A DNA stretch of 64,000 nucleotides from Acidimicrobiales bacterium (GTDB lineage: Bacteria; Actinomycetota; Acidimicrobiia; Acidimicrobiales; SHLQ01): contig JAHDEJ010000003.1 in assembly GCA_020628865.1 (NCBI GenBank), positions 62,001-126,000 of the forward strand, given 5' to 3'. The translations under genes and the position numbers were made by a program. The stretch's first letter is position 1. Each line of letters opens with the position of its first letter. Below, one piece after another: positions 25,817 to 35,008 of this stretch. Below the pieces are notes generated by a model that saw only the letters and a list, made by a program, of their open reading frames with translations, had not been told where the DNA came from and did no database searches.

Positions 25817-27136
25817 GTGATCGGCAAGCTGCAGAAGCGACCACCCATTGAGACGGCCGATCCGGTCGAACTCTCCAGCCGAACGATCGACGACGGTGCC
25901 ACGCACGAGCTGACGAATCGCGTCATTCAGAAACTCTCGGTGCTCGATGACGACATTGCGATCGTCGAGTCCTTCAGCCACGTGATCGCCTTCCGTACCG
26001 AGGGTGGACTCGTGTGTTTCGACGCGAGCGGCAGCCACACCGGCGAGCGCGTGGTGGAAGCGCTCCGAACCTGGTCGACGGACCCCGTCGACACACTGGT
26101 CTACACACACGGCCACCTCGATCACGTCGGAGGCAGTGGCGCGCTGGCGGCCGACGCGGCCCAGCGGGGCCAGCGGCGTCCGACCGTGGTTGCCCATGAG
26201 CGACTTCGTCCGCGACTGGACCGCTACCGGCTCACGAACGACTGGAGCGTCGCGATCAACGCACGCCAGTTCGGTGGCATCAGCCGGTCGTCGGAGATCG
26301 GTGTCGGTCGCACCCAGAACTTCGTTCCCGACGACGTGTTGGAACCCGACGTCGAATTCGGGCTGCACAGCACGCTCGAGCCCGGCGGGCTCCAGGTCGA
26401 GCTGCACCATGATCTCGGCGAGACGGACGACCACGCGTGGGCGTGGATCCCCGAGCATCGGGCCTTGTGCGTCGGGGACTTCGTCACGTGGGTGTTTCCC
26501 AACTGCGGCAACCCGCAGAAGGTGCAGCGGTATCCGCGCGAGTGGGCGAACGCGCTGCGGACGATGATGACGTACGAGGCGGAGTGGCTGTTCGGTGCTC
26601 ACGGGCTGCCCGTGCGTGGAGCCGAGCGCGTCCATCGCGTGCTCGACGATCTGGCGACGGCCCTCGAGACGCTCGTTGACGAAACGCTGCGGATGATGAA
26701 CGCCGGCGCAGCGCTCAACGACATTCTGCATTCGGTGTCGCTTCCGTCCGACGATCTGTCCCGACCGTGGATGATGCCGATCTACGACGAGCCCGAGTTC
26801 GTGGTCCGCAACATCTGGCGCCTCTACGGTGGCTGGTGGGACCAGAACCCCGCCAACCTGAAGCCCGCCACAGACGCGGCGCTCGGCGCCGAGGTCGCCG
26901 CACTGGCCGGGGGAGCGGTCGCGTTGGCCGAGCGTGCGCTGGCCCTGACCGAAGCCGGGGATCACCGGCTTGCCGGTCACCTCATCGAAATGGCCGCTGC
27001 GGCAGCCTCAGACGACACGGCGGTGCACGCCATCCGGGCGGAGGTGTGGCAGGCCCGACGCGACGCCGAACTCAGCCTGATGAGCAAAGGCATCTACGCC
27101 GCCGCCGCCAACGATTCCAAAACCCACCTCGACTGA
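25817..27136 (+). CDS. Metallo-beta-lactamase-fold hydrolase, alkylsulfatase (SdsA1/BDS1)-like
   Basis: This 439-residue enzyme has the dinuclear zinc motif THGHLDHVGG near residue 97 (H-x-H-x-D-H), further ligands in HHDLGETDDHAW, and FGAHG. The region after about residue 280 (RNIWRLYGGWWDQNPANL) matches the alkylsulfatase dimerisation domain. SdsA1-type enzymes cleave alkyl sulfate esters by C-O hydrolysis. It lacks a signal peptide and is shorter than SdsA1, with no clear C-terminal SCP-2-like domain, so another ester is possible. The GTG at 25817 follows GAAGGAGA. It is the last gene of its strand before the convergent arylsulfatase. Confidence 0.78.
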   Translation: MIGKLQKRPPIETADPVELSSRTIDDGATHELTNRVIQKLSVLDDDIAIVESFSHVIAFRTEGGLVCFDASGSHTGERVVEALRTWSTDPVDTLVYTHGHLDHVGGSGALAADAAQRGQRRPTVVAHERLRPRLDRYRLTNDWSVAINARQFGGISRSSEIGVGRTQNFVPDDVLEPDVEFGLHSTLEPGGLQVELHHDLGETDDHAWAWIPEHRALCVGDFVTWVFPNCGNPQKVQRYPREWANALRTMMTYEAEWLFGAHGLPVRGAERVHRVLDDLATALETLVDETLRMMNAGAALNDILHSVSLPSDDLSRPWMMPIYDEPEFVVRNIWRLYGGWWDQNPANLKPATDAALGAEVAALAGGAVALAERALALTEAGDHRLAGHLIEMAAAAASDDTAVHAIRAEVWQARRDAELSLMSKGIYAAAANDSKTHLD

Positions 27137-27168
27137 CCACGGCGCCACGCACCGGTACCCACGCACCT

Positions 27169-27186
27169 GTACCTGGTACCGATGTG
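27169..27186. repeat. 18-bp direct repeat, copy 1
   Basis: GTACCTGGTACCGATGTG occurs here and again at 27308-27325, in the gap between the convergent alkylsulfatase-like and arylsulfatase genes. This copy also pairs CGGTACC upstream with GGTACCG. Confidence 0.65.
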
Positions 27187-27290
27187 AACACAAGGTCACG
27201 CAGGGTGGCTGCTTCTCGACCGAACCGCCCCACCTCCAGGCGATTCTGGGCCGCGCAGTTCGGATCGGAGCGTGAACGCCACTCCGAGCG

Positions 27291-27335
27291 ACCGCTCCAC
27301 CACATGGGTACCTGGTACCGATGTGGTGGTGCGGT
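27291..27335. terminator. 45-bp near-perfect palindrome between convergent genes
   Basis: Arms of 22 bases around a central T at 27313 pair at all but two positions: outer ACCGC/GCGGT, then CCACCACAT/ATGTGGTGG, then GGTACC/GGTACC. Its last base is the first base of the arylsulfatase stop codon. Likely bidirectional terminator; no T-run is seen. Confidence 0.6.
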
Positions 27336-29668
27336 CACTGCATGTAGCGGGCGATCCGTGCCTCGGCCTCGGGGTCGACGTGTTCGGGGCCCTTGGCGTT
27401 CAGCGTGACCTCGACGATCTGGCCGGTGAACGTGAACGGCGCGGTGTAGGTCGGGTGCACGGGCGAACCGCCGTCACTCCCGATCTCGAGCCCTTCGCCC
27501 ACCGCATAGAGCACGGGATTCGTCGCCGGCACGTGCATGCGGCCCATGGGCGCACCGTCGACGAAGAGCTCGGCGTCTCCGGCGAACTCGGCGGTCTTGG
27601 TCCACCGCAGCGAAACGTCAACCTCAGCACCCGTCGGAATCGGCTCGGCGCTGCGAAGCAGTGAATGCGTCCGTCCGAGCAGGTTGGACGCATAGAGGAC
27701 ATGCCCGTCTTGGACGAACAGGCTGTACCCGCCCTGCATGCCGCCGTTCGAGATGATCACGCCCTCCGCGCCCTGCTCCGGAACGATGATTCGTGCGCCG
27801 AGATGATGGCTTCTGTTGATGACGCTCGGTGAGGTGGCGCGGGTCAGACGGACCCGGGTGCGAAAGCGGTATCTGGCCTTCTTGCGAACGACTCGTGGAC
27901 GAGGCTCCATGCTGCGGGCGATGACCCGATCGTCCAACGGGAACACGTGGTACCGCTCGGCGTCCTCCTCCCACATCGCCTTCAGCTCTTCCAGCTTGTC
28001 GGGATGCACACCCGCAAGATCGTGGGCCTCGCTGAAGTCCTCCGCGAGGTGGTACAGCTCCCAGACGTCGCCGTCGAAGTCGCCCATGCGAACCTCGAAG
28101 TCCGGGTCGCCGATGCGCAGAGCCGCGTTCTGGCTGTGATGTAACGTGACGGCCTTCCAACCGTCGGCCCAGAGCGCTCGATGCGCAAACATCTCGAAGT
28201 ACTGACGCCGCTTGCCCGTGTCCGCCGAGCCGTCAGCCAACGATGCAGCAAAGCTCGTGCCCTCCAGCGGACGCTGGGGCACACCATCGAACATGTCAGG
28301 CGGCTCCATACCGAGCAGGTCGTAGACGGTCGCGGCGAGGTCGACGGCGTGGACGAACTGATCGCGGACGGCGCCCGCTTCCAGCCCTCTCGCCGGCCAA
28401 CGGACCACGAGCGGATCGCGGGTGCCGCCTTCGTGGGCCATCGACTTGTACCAACGGTTCGGGGTGTTGCCGAGCCACGCCCACCCATTTGCGTAGTGCG
28501 GGTACGTCTCGGGCCCTCCCCACACGTCGAGCAGCCCGACCATGTCGTCGAGCGATTCCGTCAGACCGTTGAAGTAGATGATCTCGGAACTCAGCCCATT
28601 GCGCCCGCCCTCGGCAGACGCGCCGTTGTCGGACAGCAGGACGACCAGCGTGTCGTCCGCCCGCTCCAGCGTCTCAATGTGATCGAGCACGCGCCCGATC
28701 TCGTGATCGGTCTGGGTGACGAATGCCGCGTACACCTCCATCTGCCGGGCGTACACGCGGCGCTCATCGTCGCTGAGCGCGGCCCAAGGCCGGATGCCGG
28801 GGTTGCGCGGAGGCAGCGTCGTGCCTTCAGGGACCACCCCGAGGCGAACCTGTGCCTCGAACGTCTCGCTGCGGATGACGTCCCAGCCGTCATCGAACAC
28901 GCCCGTGTACGCGTCGATCCACTCGCGTCCCACGTGGTGTGGTGAGTGCGGTGCGCCCAGCGCGAAGTGGAGAAAGAACGGCCGTTGGTCGTCGACGGTC
29001 TCGTGTTCGCTCATCCAGGCGATGGCGTGGTCGGCCAGGTCGGTCGTCAGGTGGTAACCGTCCACGTCGGGTGCGTCGACCCGCCGATTGTCCTCCCACA
29101 GATCGGGGGACCAGTGATCGGTTTCACCGGGGAGAAAGCCGTAGAACCGGTTGAACCCCTGTGCGAGCGGCCACCGGTCGAAGGGACCGGTGGGGCCGTT
29201 GTGCTCGTCCGGGGTGAGGTGCCACTTGCCGATGCACCAGGTGTTCCATCCCTGACGCGACAACACCGCAGGAAGCATCGCTGAATCCTTCGGGATGCGG
29301 GCGTGATAGCCCGGGAACCCGGTCGCTCGCTCGACGATGGTGCCGACCCCAACGCTGTGATGGTTCCGACCGGTGAGCAGCGCCGCACGCGTCGGGGAGC
29401 AGAGCGATGTCGTGTGGAAGTTCCGATACCGAAGTCCGGCATCGGCGAGTCGGTCGATGTTCGGCGTTCGGAGTCGACCGCCCAAACCGCCGTAGCAGCC
29501 CAGCTGGGCGAACCCGAGATCGTCGAGCACGATGAACACGATGTTGGGGGCGTTCTCCGGCGGTGTCGGTGCGACGGGCCAGGATGGTTCCGCATCGTCT
29601 CTGGTGCGGGCGATCCGGCCGGGAAACGGCGTGCCGTCGGGGTGACTCTCGTATCGGCGCGTGGACAT
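27335..29668 (-). CDS. Type I arylsulfatase (AtsA/AtsD-like)
   Basis: A 777-residue sulfatase. The formylglycine motif is CSPTRAALLTGR (about residues 90-101), preceded by the metal-binding VLDDLGF and followed by KWHL, PHSPHH and the DNGAS metal site. The last 200 residues form a beta-rich, LamG-like domain. Length and layout match the mycobacterial AtsA/AtsD group. It hydrolyses sulfate esters but needs a formylglycine-generating enzyme, not in this window. No signal peptide is seen, so it probably acts in the cytosol. ATG 29668 follows a TAACGT -10 box by 6 nt (leaderless). A LacI-type operator lies about 60 bp upstream. Confidence 0.9.
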   Translation of the reverse strand: MSTRRYESHPDGTPFPGRIARTRDDAEPSWPVAPTPPENAPNIVFIVLDDLGFAQLGCYGGLGGRLRTPNIDRLADAGLRYRNFHTTSLCSPTRAALLTGRNHHSVGVGTIVERATGFPGYHARIPKDSAMLPAVLSRQGWNTWCIGKWHLTPDEHNGPTGPFDRWPLAQGFNRFYGFLPGETDHWSPDLWEDNRRVDAPDVDGYHLTTDLADHAIAWMSEHETVDDQRPFFLHFALGAPHSPHHVGREWIDAYTGVFDDGWDVIRSETFEAQVRLGVVPEGTTLPPRNPGIRPWAALSDDERRVYARQMEVYAAFVTQTDHEIGRVLDHIETLERADDTLVVLLSDNGASAEGGRNGLSSEIIYFNGLTESLDDMVGLLDVWGGPETYPHYANGWAWLGNTPNRWYKSMAHEGGTRDPLVVRWPARGLEAGAVRDQFVHAVDLAATVYDLLGMEPPDMFDGVPQRPLEGTSFAASLADGSADTGKRRQYFEMFAHRALWADGWKAVTLHHSQNAALRIGDPDFEVRMGDFDGDVWELYHLAEDFSEAHDLAGVHPDKLEELKAMWEEDAERYHVFPLDDRVIARSMEPRPRVVRKKARYRFRTRVRLTRATSPSVINRSHHLGARIIVPEQGAEGVIISNGGMQGGYSLFVQDGHVLYASNLLGRTHSLLRSAEPIPTGAEVDVSLRWTKTAEFAGDAELFVDGAPMGRMHVPATNPVLYAVGEGLEIGSDGGSPVHPTYTAPFTFTGQIVEVTLNAKGPEHVDPEAEARIARYMQ

Positions 29669-29674
29669 GGCGGG

Positions 29675-29680
29675 ACGTTA
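29675..29680 (-). promoter_or_regulatory. -10 box of the arylsulfatase gene
   Basis: Minus-strand TAACGT, 6 nt before ATG 29668. It lies about 50 bp from the LacI-type operator of the divergent gene, so the repressor could affect both. Confidence 0.45.
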
Positions 29681-29719
29681 GCACCGGGCGCGCATCGGCC
29701 CTTCGGCGATCCGCGGTCC

Positions 29720-29748
29720 TTGACGGCATGAGTACGTATTCATACGCT
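29720..29748 (+). promoter_or_regulatory. Promoter of the first SnoaL-like gene, with embedded LacI operator
   Basis: -35 TTGACG (29720-29725), 17-bp spacer, -10 TACGCT (29743-29748), then 6 nt to ATG 29755. The spacer holds the perfect dyad ATGAGTACGTATTCAT (29728-29743). The same layout is repeated before the lacI-type gene. Confidence 0.7.
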
Positions 29749-29754
29749 GCGGCC

Positions 29755-30723
29755 ATGCAGGGCTTCGATCCGAAATTTCGTGACCTTCCCGACTACATCC
29801 TCGGTATCACCAAGGAGATCTGGGAGGACCGTGGGCTCGACACGCTGCACGACTACTACACGCCGACGATCCCGGTCCGGTCTCCGGCTGGCGTCGTGGT
29901 CGGCAACGAAGGCGTGATCGCTGCCACGATGGCCACGCTGGCCGAGTTTCCCGATCGGCAGCTGCTCGGTGAGGACGTGATCTGGTCCGGAGACGAGACC
30001 GATGGCTTCCTGTCGTCGCACCGCATCCTGTCGACCGCCACCCACCTCGGAGACGGTCTCTACGGGCCGGCGTCCGGCACACGGTTCCAGTACCGGATCA
30101 TTGCGGACTGTGCGGCGAAGGACAATCAGATCTACGACGAGTGGCTGATCCGGGATCAGGCTGCGATCGTGCACCAGCTCGGGCTGGATTGCCGCACGTA
30201 CGCTCAGCAACAGATCGAGAAGGAGGGTGGCGTCGCGCAGGCGAGTCGCCCGTACACACCAGATCAGGAGCCGGGGCTGGTCTACACGGGCACGGGCAAC
30301 GGCGACGAACACGGTGAGCGCTACGCCGGTCTCCTCACGGACATCATGGCGGCCCGAGTGTCCTCGATCACCACGGAGTACGACCGCGCGGTTCACCTCG
30401 AGCTTCCCGGTGGCAGCAGCGGCCACGGGTGGGCGGCCGCTGACCGGTACTGGCTGGGGCTGCGCAGTTCGTTCCCGGACGCCACGTTCGCCGTGCATCA
30501 CACGATCGGGCGAAGCGATTCGGGTCGGCCACCTCGGGCGGCGCTGCGGTGGTCGCTCCACGGGTCCCACTCCGGCTGGGGCGCGTTCGGCGAGCCGAGC
30601 GGAGCGGATGTCTACGTGATGGGCATCAGCCACGCCGAGTTCGGCCCGAGCGGCGTGCACCGCGAATGGATCATGGTCGACGACACGGCGATCTGGAAGC
30701 AGATCCTGCTTCACCTGGGCTGA
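29755..30723 (+). CDS. SnoaL/NTF2-like two-domain protein
   Basis: A 322-residue protein with two NTF2-like halves: residues 1-150 (Trp-Glu-Asp opening helix, DYYTPTIPVRSP, YRIIADCAAKDNQIYDEWLIRDQ) and a second half ending in HREWIMVDDTAIWKQIL. SnoaL-like proteins are small barrels acting as cyclases, isomerases, dehydratases or ligand binders. It is the first of five in this locus. ATG 29755 is preferred over 29728, because the latter lies inside the operator and upstream of the -10 box; 29755 fits a leaderless transcript. It is controlled by the adjacent LacI-type regulator (inference from the shared operator). Confidence 0.72.
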   Translation: MQGFDPKFRDLPDYILGITKEIWEDRGLDTLHDYYTPTIPVRSPAGVVVGNEGVIAATMATLAEFPDRQLLGEDVIWSGDETDGFLSSHRILSTATHLGDGLYGPASGTRFQYRIIADCAAKDNQIYDEWLIRDQAAIVHQLGLDCRTYAQQQIEKEGGVAQASRPYTPDQEPGLVYTGTGNGDEHGERYAGLLTDIMAARVSSITTEYDRAVHLELPGGSSGHGWAAADRYWLGLRSSFPDATFAVHHTIGRSDSGRPPRAALRWSLHGSHSGWGAFGEPSGADVYVMGISHAEFGPSGVHREWIMVDDTAIWKQILLHLG

Positions 30724-30756
30724 TGCAGCTGTGCAGAACGTGCCCAAGCAAGATGC

Positions 30757-30786
30757 TTGACGGCAATGACTACGTATTCATAGAGT
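30757..30786 (+). promoter_or_regulatory. Promoter of the lacI-type gene, with embedded operator
   Basis: -35 TTGACG (30757-30762), 18-bp spacer, -10 TAGAGT (30781-30786), then 7 nt to ATG 30794. The dyad ATGACTACGTATTCAT (30766-30781) fills the spacer and matches the first operator at 15 of 16 positions. The regulator therefore likely represses itself. Confidence 0.7.
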
Positions 30787-30793
30787 GAGCGTG

Positions 30794-31846
30794 ATGACGG
30801 AGGCAGGGGGCCCCTCAACGGGGGACGACATCGACACCACAAGCGGCGACCGCCCGCGCAAACGTGTCACGTCCGTCGATGTGGCGGCCGAGAGTGGCTT
30901 CTCCCAGGCAACCGTCGCCCGGGCGTTCTCCTCGCCGCATCTCGTGTCCGACACCACCCGCGAACGGATCGCCGAGGTGGCCGAGGCGCTCGGATACGTG
31001 CCCAACGCGATCGCCCGGAGCCTCAAGTCCCAGCGGACGAACATCGTCGGCGCCGTGGTACCGGCCCGCGGCGAGTACTGGCAGCACGCCCTGACGGCGT
31101 TCTCCCGCCAGCTCGTGGAACGTGGACGCCAGCTGCTTCTGTTCAGCTTCGACGACGAACCGGACGACGCCGTGTTCACGGCGGTCGATCAGTACCGGCT
31201 GGATGGCCTGATCATGGCGTCCGCCCGGATCGGACAGCGCCACCTCGCACGGGGGCACGGCAGCGACACACCGGTCGTGGCCTTCAACCACCCGGCAGCA
31301 TCGGGCATCGTGCCATCGGTATCGGTCGACAACGAAGCGGGCACGGCCGCCCTGGCCGCCCATCTTCTCCACCAGGGCGTGGACTCGGTCCTGTTCGTCG
31401 GCGGTGTCGCAAGCACCTCCACCGATCAACAGCGATACCGGGGTGCAGCTCAGACGCTCGGTGCACACGGTGTTGCGGTCCCGTACCTCGAGGCGGGTTC
31501 CTTCTCGTACGACGCCGGTTACAAGGCGGCCGCCCACATTGCGGATCTCGACGACCGTCCTGCGGCCGTCATGGTCTCGGGCGACGAGCTCGCCTTCGGG
31601 GTGGTCGACGGGCTTCGCTCCAGCGGTCTTGACGTGCCGAGCGACCTGCTCGTCACCGGCTTCGACGGTCTTCCGCAGGCCAGTTGGGCCGGCTACGACC
31701 TGACCACGCTCGTCCAGAGCGTCGACGTCCTCGTCGAGCGCTCGATCGACATCCTGCTCGACGGCGAACACGCCCAAACCCCTCGCACGATCGTCGAACC
31801 CGGCACCGTCCGGATCGGCCGCACCACACGGAGAAGCAATGGCTGA
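30794..31846 (+). CDS. LacI-family transcriptional regulator
   Basis: A 350-residue regulator. The helix-turn-helix is [21 protein letters not shown] (about residues 25-45), followed by the hinge [14 protein letters not shown] and a periplasmic-binding-protein-like sensor domain ([22 protein letters not shown]). It senses a small molecule, normally a sugar or polyol, and releases DNA on binding. ATG 30794 fits the leaderless promoter better than GTG 30785. The perfect dyads at 29728 and 30766, with a central CG as in LacI sites, are its probable operators. The downstream hisD-like gene overlaps it by 8 bp, so it is co-transcribed with the catabolic genes. Confidence 0.9.
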   Translation: MTEAGGPSTGDDIDTTSGDRPRKRVTSVDVAAESGFSQATVARAFSSPHLVSDTTRERIAEVAEALGYVPNAIARSLKSQRTNIVGAVVPARGEYWQHALTAFSRQLVERGRQLLLFSFDDEPDDAVFTAVDQYRLDGLIMASARIGQRHLARGHGSDTPVVAFNHPAASGIVPSVSVDNEAGTAALAAHLLHQGVDSVLFVGGVASTSTDQQRYRGAAQTLGAHGVAVPYLEAGSFSYDAGYKAAAHIADLDDRPAAVMVSGDELAFGVVDGLRSSGLDVPSDLLVTGFDGLPQASWAGYDLTTLVQSVDVLVERSIDILLDGEHAQTPRTIVEPGTVRIGRTTRRSNG

Positions 31847-33119
31847 AGTACTGAAGGACGCAAAGGCGAAAGCCAAGCATGGCGCGAACACGGAGCTGAC
31901 CGACAACGTCCGTGCGATCATCGCCGACATCGAGACACGCGGCGACGCCGCCGTTCGGGAGCTGAGCGAGAAGTTCGACTCCTGGAGTCCGGAGAGCTTC
32001 AAGCTGTCGGAAGAGCAGGTCGCCGACATCGTCGCTGGCGTCGACCCGCAGACGATCGACGACATCCGTTTCGCTCAGACCCAGATCCGTCGATTCGCCG
32101 AGGCTCAGCTGGCCACGCTGAGCGACGTCGAGATCGAAACGCTGCCGGGGGTCGTTCTCGGCCACCGCAACATTCCGGTGTCGAGCGTTGGGTGTTATGT
32201 GCCCGGCGGCCGCTACCCGATGGTGGCGTCGGCCCACATGTCCGTCCTCACGGCCAAGGTCGCCGGCGTGCCCCGAGTGATCGCCATGACCCCGCCGATC
32301 GCCGGCGAGATCCCGGCCGAGACGGTCACGGCCATGCACCTCGCCGGCGCCGATGAGATTCACATCCTTGGCGGCATCCAAGCGGTGGCCTCGCTCGCCA
32401 TCGGCACGGAGACGATCGCCCCTGTCGACTTCATCGTCGGGCCCGGCAACGCCTACGTGGCGGAAGCCAAGCGGCTGCTCTTCGGTCGCGTCGGCATCGA
32501 TCTTCTGGCCGGGCCGACGGAAACCCTGGTCGTCGCCGACGACACGGTCGACGCCGAAATGTGTGCCACCGACCTGCTCGGCCAGGCCGAACACGGACCC
32601 ACCTCACCAGCGGTGATGCTCACGACCTCACGGTCCCTCGGCGAGGCGACCATCGCCGAAGTCCATCGTCAGTTGGAGACGCTGGCGACTGCCGACATCG
32701 CCTCGGTCAGCTGGGCCGACTACGGCCGGGTGATTCTCTGCGAGGACAACGCCGAGATGCTCAAGATCGCCGAGGAACTCGCCTTCGAGCACGTCCAGAT
32801 CATGACCAACGACGACGACTACTTCTTCGACAACATGGTCAACTATGGAGCGCTGTTCCTCGGCCCGATGACCAACGTGTCGTACGGCGACAAGGTCATC
32901 GGCACCAACCACACGCTGCCGACGCAGGGAGCGGCCCGGTACACGGGCGGCCTGTGGGTCGGGAAGTTCATCAAGACGGTCACGCACCAGCGGGTGACCA
33001 ACGCCGAGTCCAGCGTGACGATCGGGGAGTACTGCAGCCGACTGTGTGCCATCGAGAACTTCGCCGGGCACCAGGCGCAAGCCGACATCCGGGTTCGCCG
33101 TTACAGCGAGAGCGTCTGA
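31839..33119 (+). CDS. HisD-family dehydrogenase, HpsN (sulfopropanediol dehydrogenase)-like
   Basis: A 426-residue zinc-dependent alcohol-to-acid dehydrogenase. Family marks are [39 protein letters not shown] (zinc ligands) and [27 protein letters not shown] and HQRVTNAE read much more like HpsN, which oxidises 2,3-dihydroxypropane-1-sulfonate to sulfolactate, than like biosynthetic HisD (judged from memory). There are no his genes around it, supporting a catabolic role. ATG 31839 has GGAGAAGCA before it and overlaps the regulator gene by 8 bp. A non-sulfonated polyol is equally possible. Confidence 0.82.
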   Translation: MAEVLKDAKAKAKHGANTELTDNVRAIIADIETRGDAAVRELSEKFDSWSPESFKLSEEQVADIVAGVDPQTIDDIRFAQTQIRRFAEAQLATLSDVEIETLPGVVLGHRNIPVSSVGCYVPGGRYPMVASAHMSVLTAKVAGVPRVIAMTPPIAGEIPAETVTAMHLAGADEIHILGGIQAVASLAIGTETIAPVDFIVGPGNAYVAEAKRLLFGRVGIDLLAGPTETLVVADDTVDAEMCATDLLGQAEHGPTSPAVMLTTSRSLGEATIAEVHRQLETLATADIASVSWADYGRVILCEDNAEMLKIAEELAFEHVQIMTNDDDYFFDNMVNYGALFLGPMTNVSYGDKVIGTNHTLPTQGAARYTGGLWVGKFIKTVTHQRVTNAESSVTIGEYCSRLCAIENFAGHQAQADIRVRRYSESV

Positions 33120-33860
33120 ATGGCCGGCATCGCACTCGTGACCGGTGGAAGCGGCGGCATCGGCAGTGCCATCTGCCGGCGTCTCGCTGCGGACGGCTTC
33201 ACCGTCGTCGTCGGCTACAACTCGGCCGCCGACCGGGCTGAAGCCCTCGTCGCCGACCTGCCGGGCGACGATCATGTTGCGCTCCGAGTCCCGGTCACCG
33301 ACAGCGATGGCCTCGCCGCCGCAGCTGCAGCCGTGAGCGACCGGCATCCGGCTCTCGATGTGCTCGTGAACTGTGCAGGTGTCACCCGTCCCGTGGCCCA
33401 CGATGATCTCGACGGCTTGGACGACGAGACGTTCGATTGGATCCTGCAGACCAACGTCCGCGGCCCGTTCGCCACGGTTCGGGCCTTCCGCCGGCTCCTC
33501 GAGGCAGCTGCCGCACCCGTCGTCGTCAACATCTCGTCGGTCGCCGCAGTGACCGGGCAGGGTTCCAATGTCGCCTACTGTGCGTCCAAGGCCGCAGTCG
33601 ACAGCCTCACCCGATCGTTGGCTCGTGCACTCGGTCCGGCGATTCGCATGGTCTCGGTCGCACCCGGCTGGGTTGTGGGCGAATACGCCGATCGCATGGA
33701 TCCGGGGATGCTTGCAACACAGCGGGCGGAGACGCCCCTCGGTCGCCTGGCCACTCCGGCCGACGTCGGCGCAGCCGTCAGTGCCGCCGTAGTCGATCTT
33801 CCGTTCACCACTGGCGCAATCATCAGCGTCGACGGCGGCCGACCGCTGGGAGCGGCATGA
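33120..33860 (+). CDS. Short-chain dehydrogenase/reductase (FabG-like)
   Basis: A 246-residue SDR: cofactor site VTGGSGGIGSA at residues 8-18, NCAG, Ser in NISSVAA, Tyr-Lys in YCASKAA, and the ISVDGG ending. The ATG directly follows the stop of the HpsN-like gene, so the two act in one operon. Known hps gene clusters also pair HpsN with SDR-type dehydrogenases that interconvert the stereoisomers of the substrate, and this could be the equivalent (inference). Confidence 0.87.
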   Translation: MAGIALVTGGSGGIGSAICRRLAADGFTVVVGYNSAADRAEALVADLPGDDHVALRVPVTDSDGLAAAAAAVSDRHPALDVLVNCAGVTRPVAHDDLDGLDDETFDWILQTNVRGPFATVRAFRRLLEAAAAPVVVNISSVAAVTGQGSNVAYCASKAAVDSLTRSLARALGPAIRMVSVAPGWVVGEYADRMDPGMLATQRAETPLGRLATPADVGAAVSAAVVDLPFTTGAIISVDGGRPLGAA

Positions 33861-35008
33861 GTTCAGAATCCCTCCACCTGTCCGACTCCCAGCCGCCGGC
33901 CGACCGCACTGCGGCAATCGACGAGCGAATCATCGAACCGTGCGACTTCGTCGCCGACACCGAGGCGTTCGTGGATGTTCGCATTCCCCACTCGAAGGGG
34001 AAGGCCAGCTACTCGTTCATCGGTCCGGGCGTTTCTCAGAACGCCGACCAGAAGATCAATCTCACGATTCCGCACGGGTTCAATGTCGGGGCGGCCACCC
34101 TCCCGCATGGCGCCGTCAACAATCCGCACCTGCACTTCACTGCCGAAGTGTTCGTCTGCACCCGAGGCGAGTTCAGGATCACCGTGGGGGAGCACAGCGA
34201 CCAGCACATCGACATCGGTCCGGGCACCATCTTCTCGGCCCCCACGTGGGTCTTCCGAGGGTTCGAGAACCTCGGTGCTGACGACGGCTGGATGTTCGCG
34301 GTGCTCGGTGGCGACGACACGGGCGGAATCCTCTGGGCACCCCACGTACTCGAAGCGGCGGCCGGCACCGGCCTCTACCTTGCTCCCGACTACTCCGTGC
34401 TCGACGCAACGGCGGGCGACGACGTCAGCAACGTCATCGAACCGCTGGCGCCCGAAGAGCTCTCGTGGGTCCAGCGCTACACCGACGACGCCCTCCTCGA
34501 CCGCCGCGTCACCCCTGATGACCTGGCCTGGAGCGATCAGGCGCTGCTGTCCGCGACGATCGCCAGCCCAGCAGTCGAACTCGCTCCCGTGCTCGGCCAC
34601 GGCATGACCGAGGACCGTCAGCACGAGCGTCCCATCGCCAATCCGCACGGTTTCTCCATCGAGTGGATGCGGCTGCGACCCGGGGCCAGTACCGGCGAGC
34701 ACCGCATCGACGACACGCAGGTTCTCCTGATCGCGCAGGGTTCGATCGAGGTGGCGTTCGGCGCCGGCGATCTCGCCGATCGGCGACGCCCGGCAGACGG
34801 TTCCGTCGTCTCGGTTCCCGAGGGCATGTGGCGCACCTTCACGAATGTCGGTGACGACGATGCCCTGGTGGCAGTCGTGTGCGGCGGTGAAGCGCCGAGC
34901 CGAATCGAATGGTCTACGTCCATCGTTTCGCTTGCGCGCGACGCCGGATGGAGCCGCGACCACTCCGGCTACATCGCTCCCGCAAGACTCGTGGGGGACG
35001 GCACATGA
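33857..35008 (+). CDS. Bicupin protein
   Basis: A 383-residue protein with two cupin barrels. The first has the metal motif NNPHLHFTAEVF (H-x-H-x4-E) near residue 93, followed by GEFRITVGEH. The second, around residue 280, has TGEHRIDDTQVLL with one clear His and ends in a VPEGMWRTFTN turn. Bicupins include dioxygenases, isomerases and decarboxylases; this one resembles none closely enough for me to name. The ATG overlaps the SDR stop by 4 bp. It is presumed to act on an intermediate of the locus. Confidence 0.8.
   Translation: MSSESLHLSDSQPPADRTAAIDERIIEPCDFVADTEAFVDVRIPHSKGKASYSFIGPGVSQNADQKINLTIPHGFNVGAATLPHGAVNNPHLHFTAEVFVCTRGEFRITVGEHSDQHIDIGPGTIFSAPTWVFRGFENLGADDGWMFAVLGGDDTGGILWAPHVLEAAAGTGLYLAPDYSVLDATAGDDVSNVIEPLAPEELSWVQRYTDDALLDRRVTPDDLAWSDQALLSATIASPAVELAPVLGHGMTEDRQHERPIANPHGFSIEWMRLRPGASTGEHRIDDTQVLLIAQGSIEVAFGAGDLADRRRPADGSVVSVPEGMWRTFTNVGDDDALVAVVCGGEAPSRIEWSTSIVSLARDAGWSRDHSGYIAPARLVGDGT

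Noticed and set aside
29728-29754. ATG 29728 as the start of the first SnoaL-like protein
   Set aside because: This ATG is part of the operator dyad and precedes the -10 box, so it would not be in the transcript.
31839-33119. HisD for histidine biosynthesis
   Set aside because: No his genes are adjacent, the gene is LacI-controlled with an importer, and motifs are HpsN-like.
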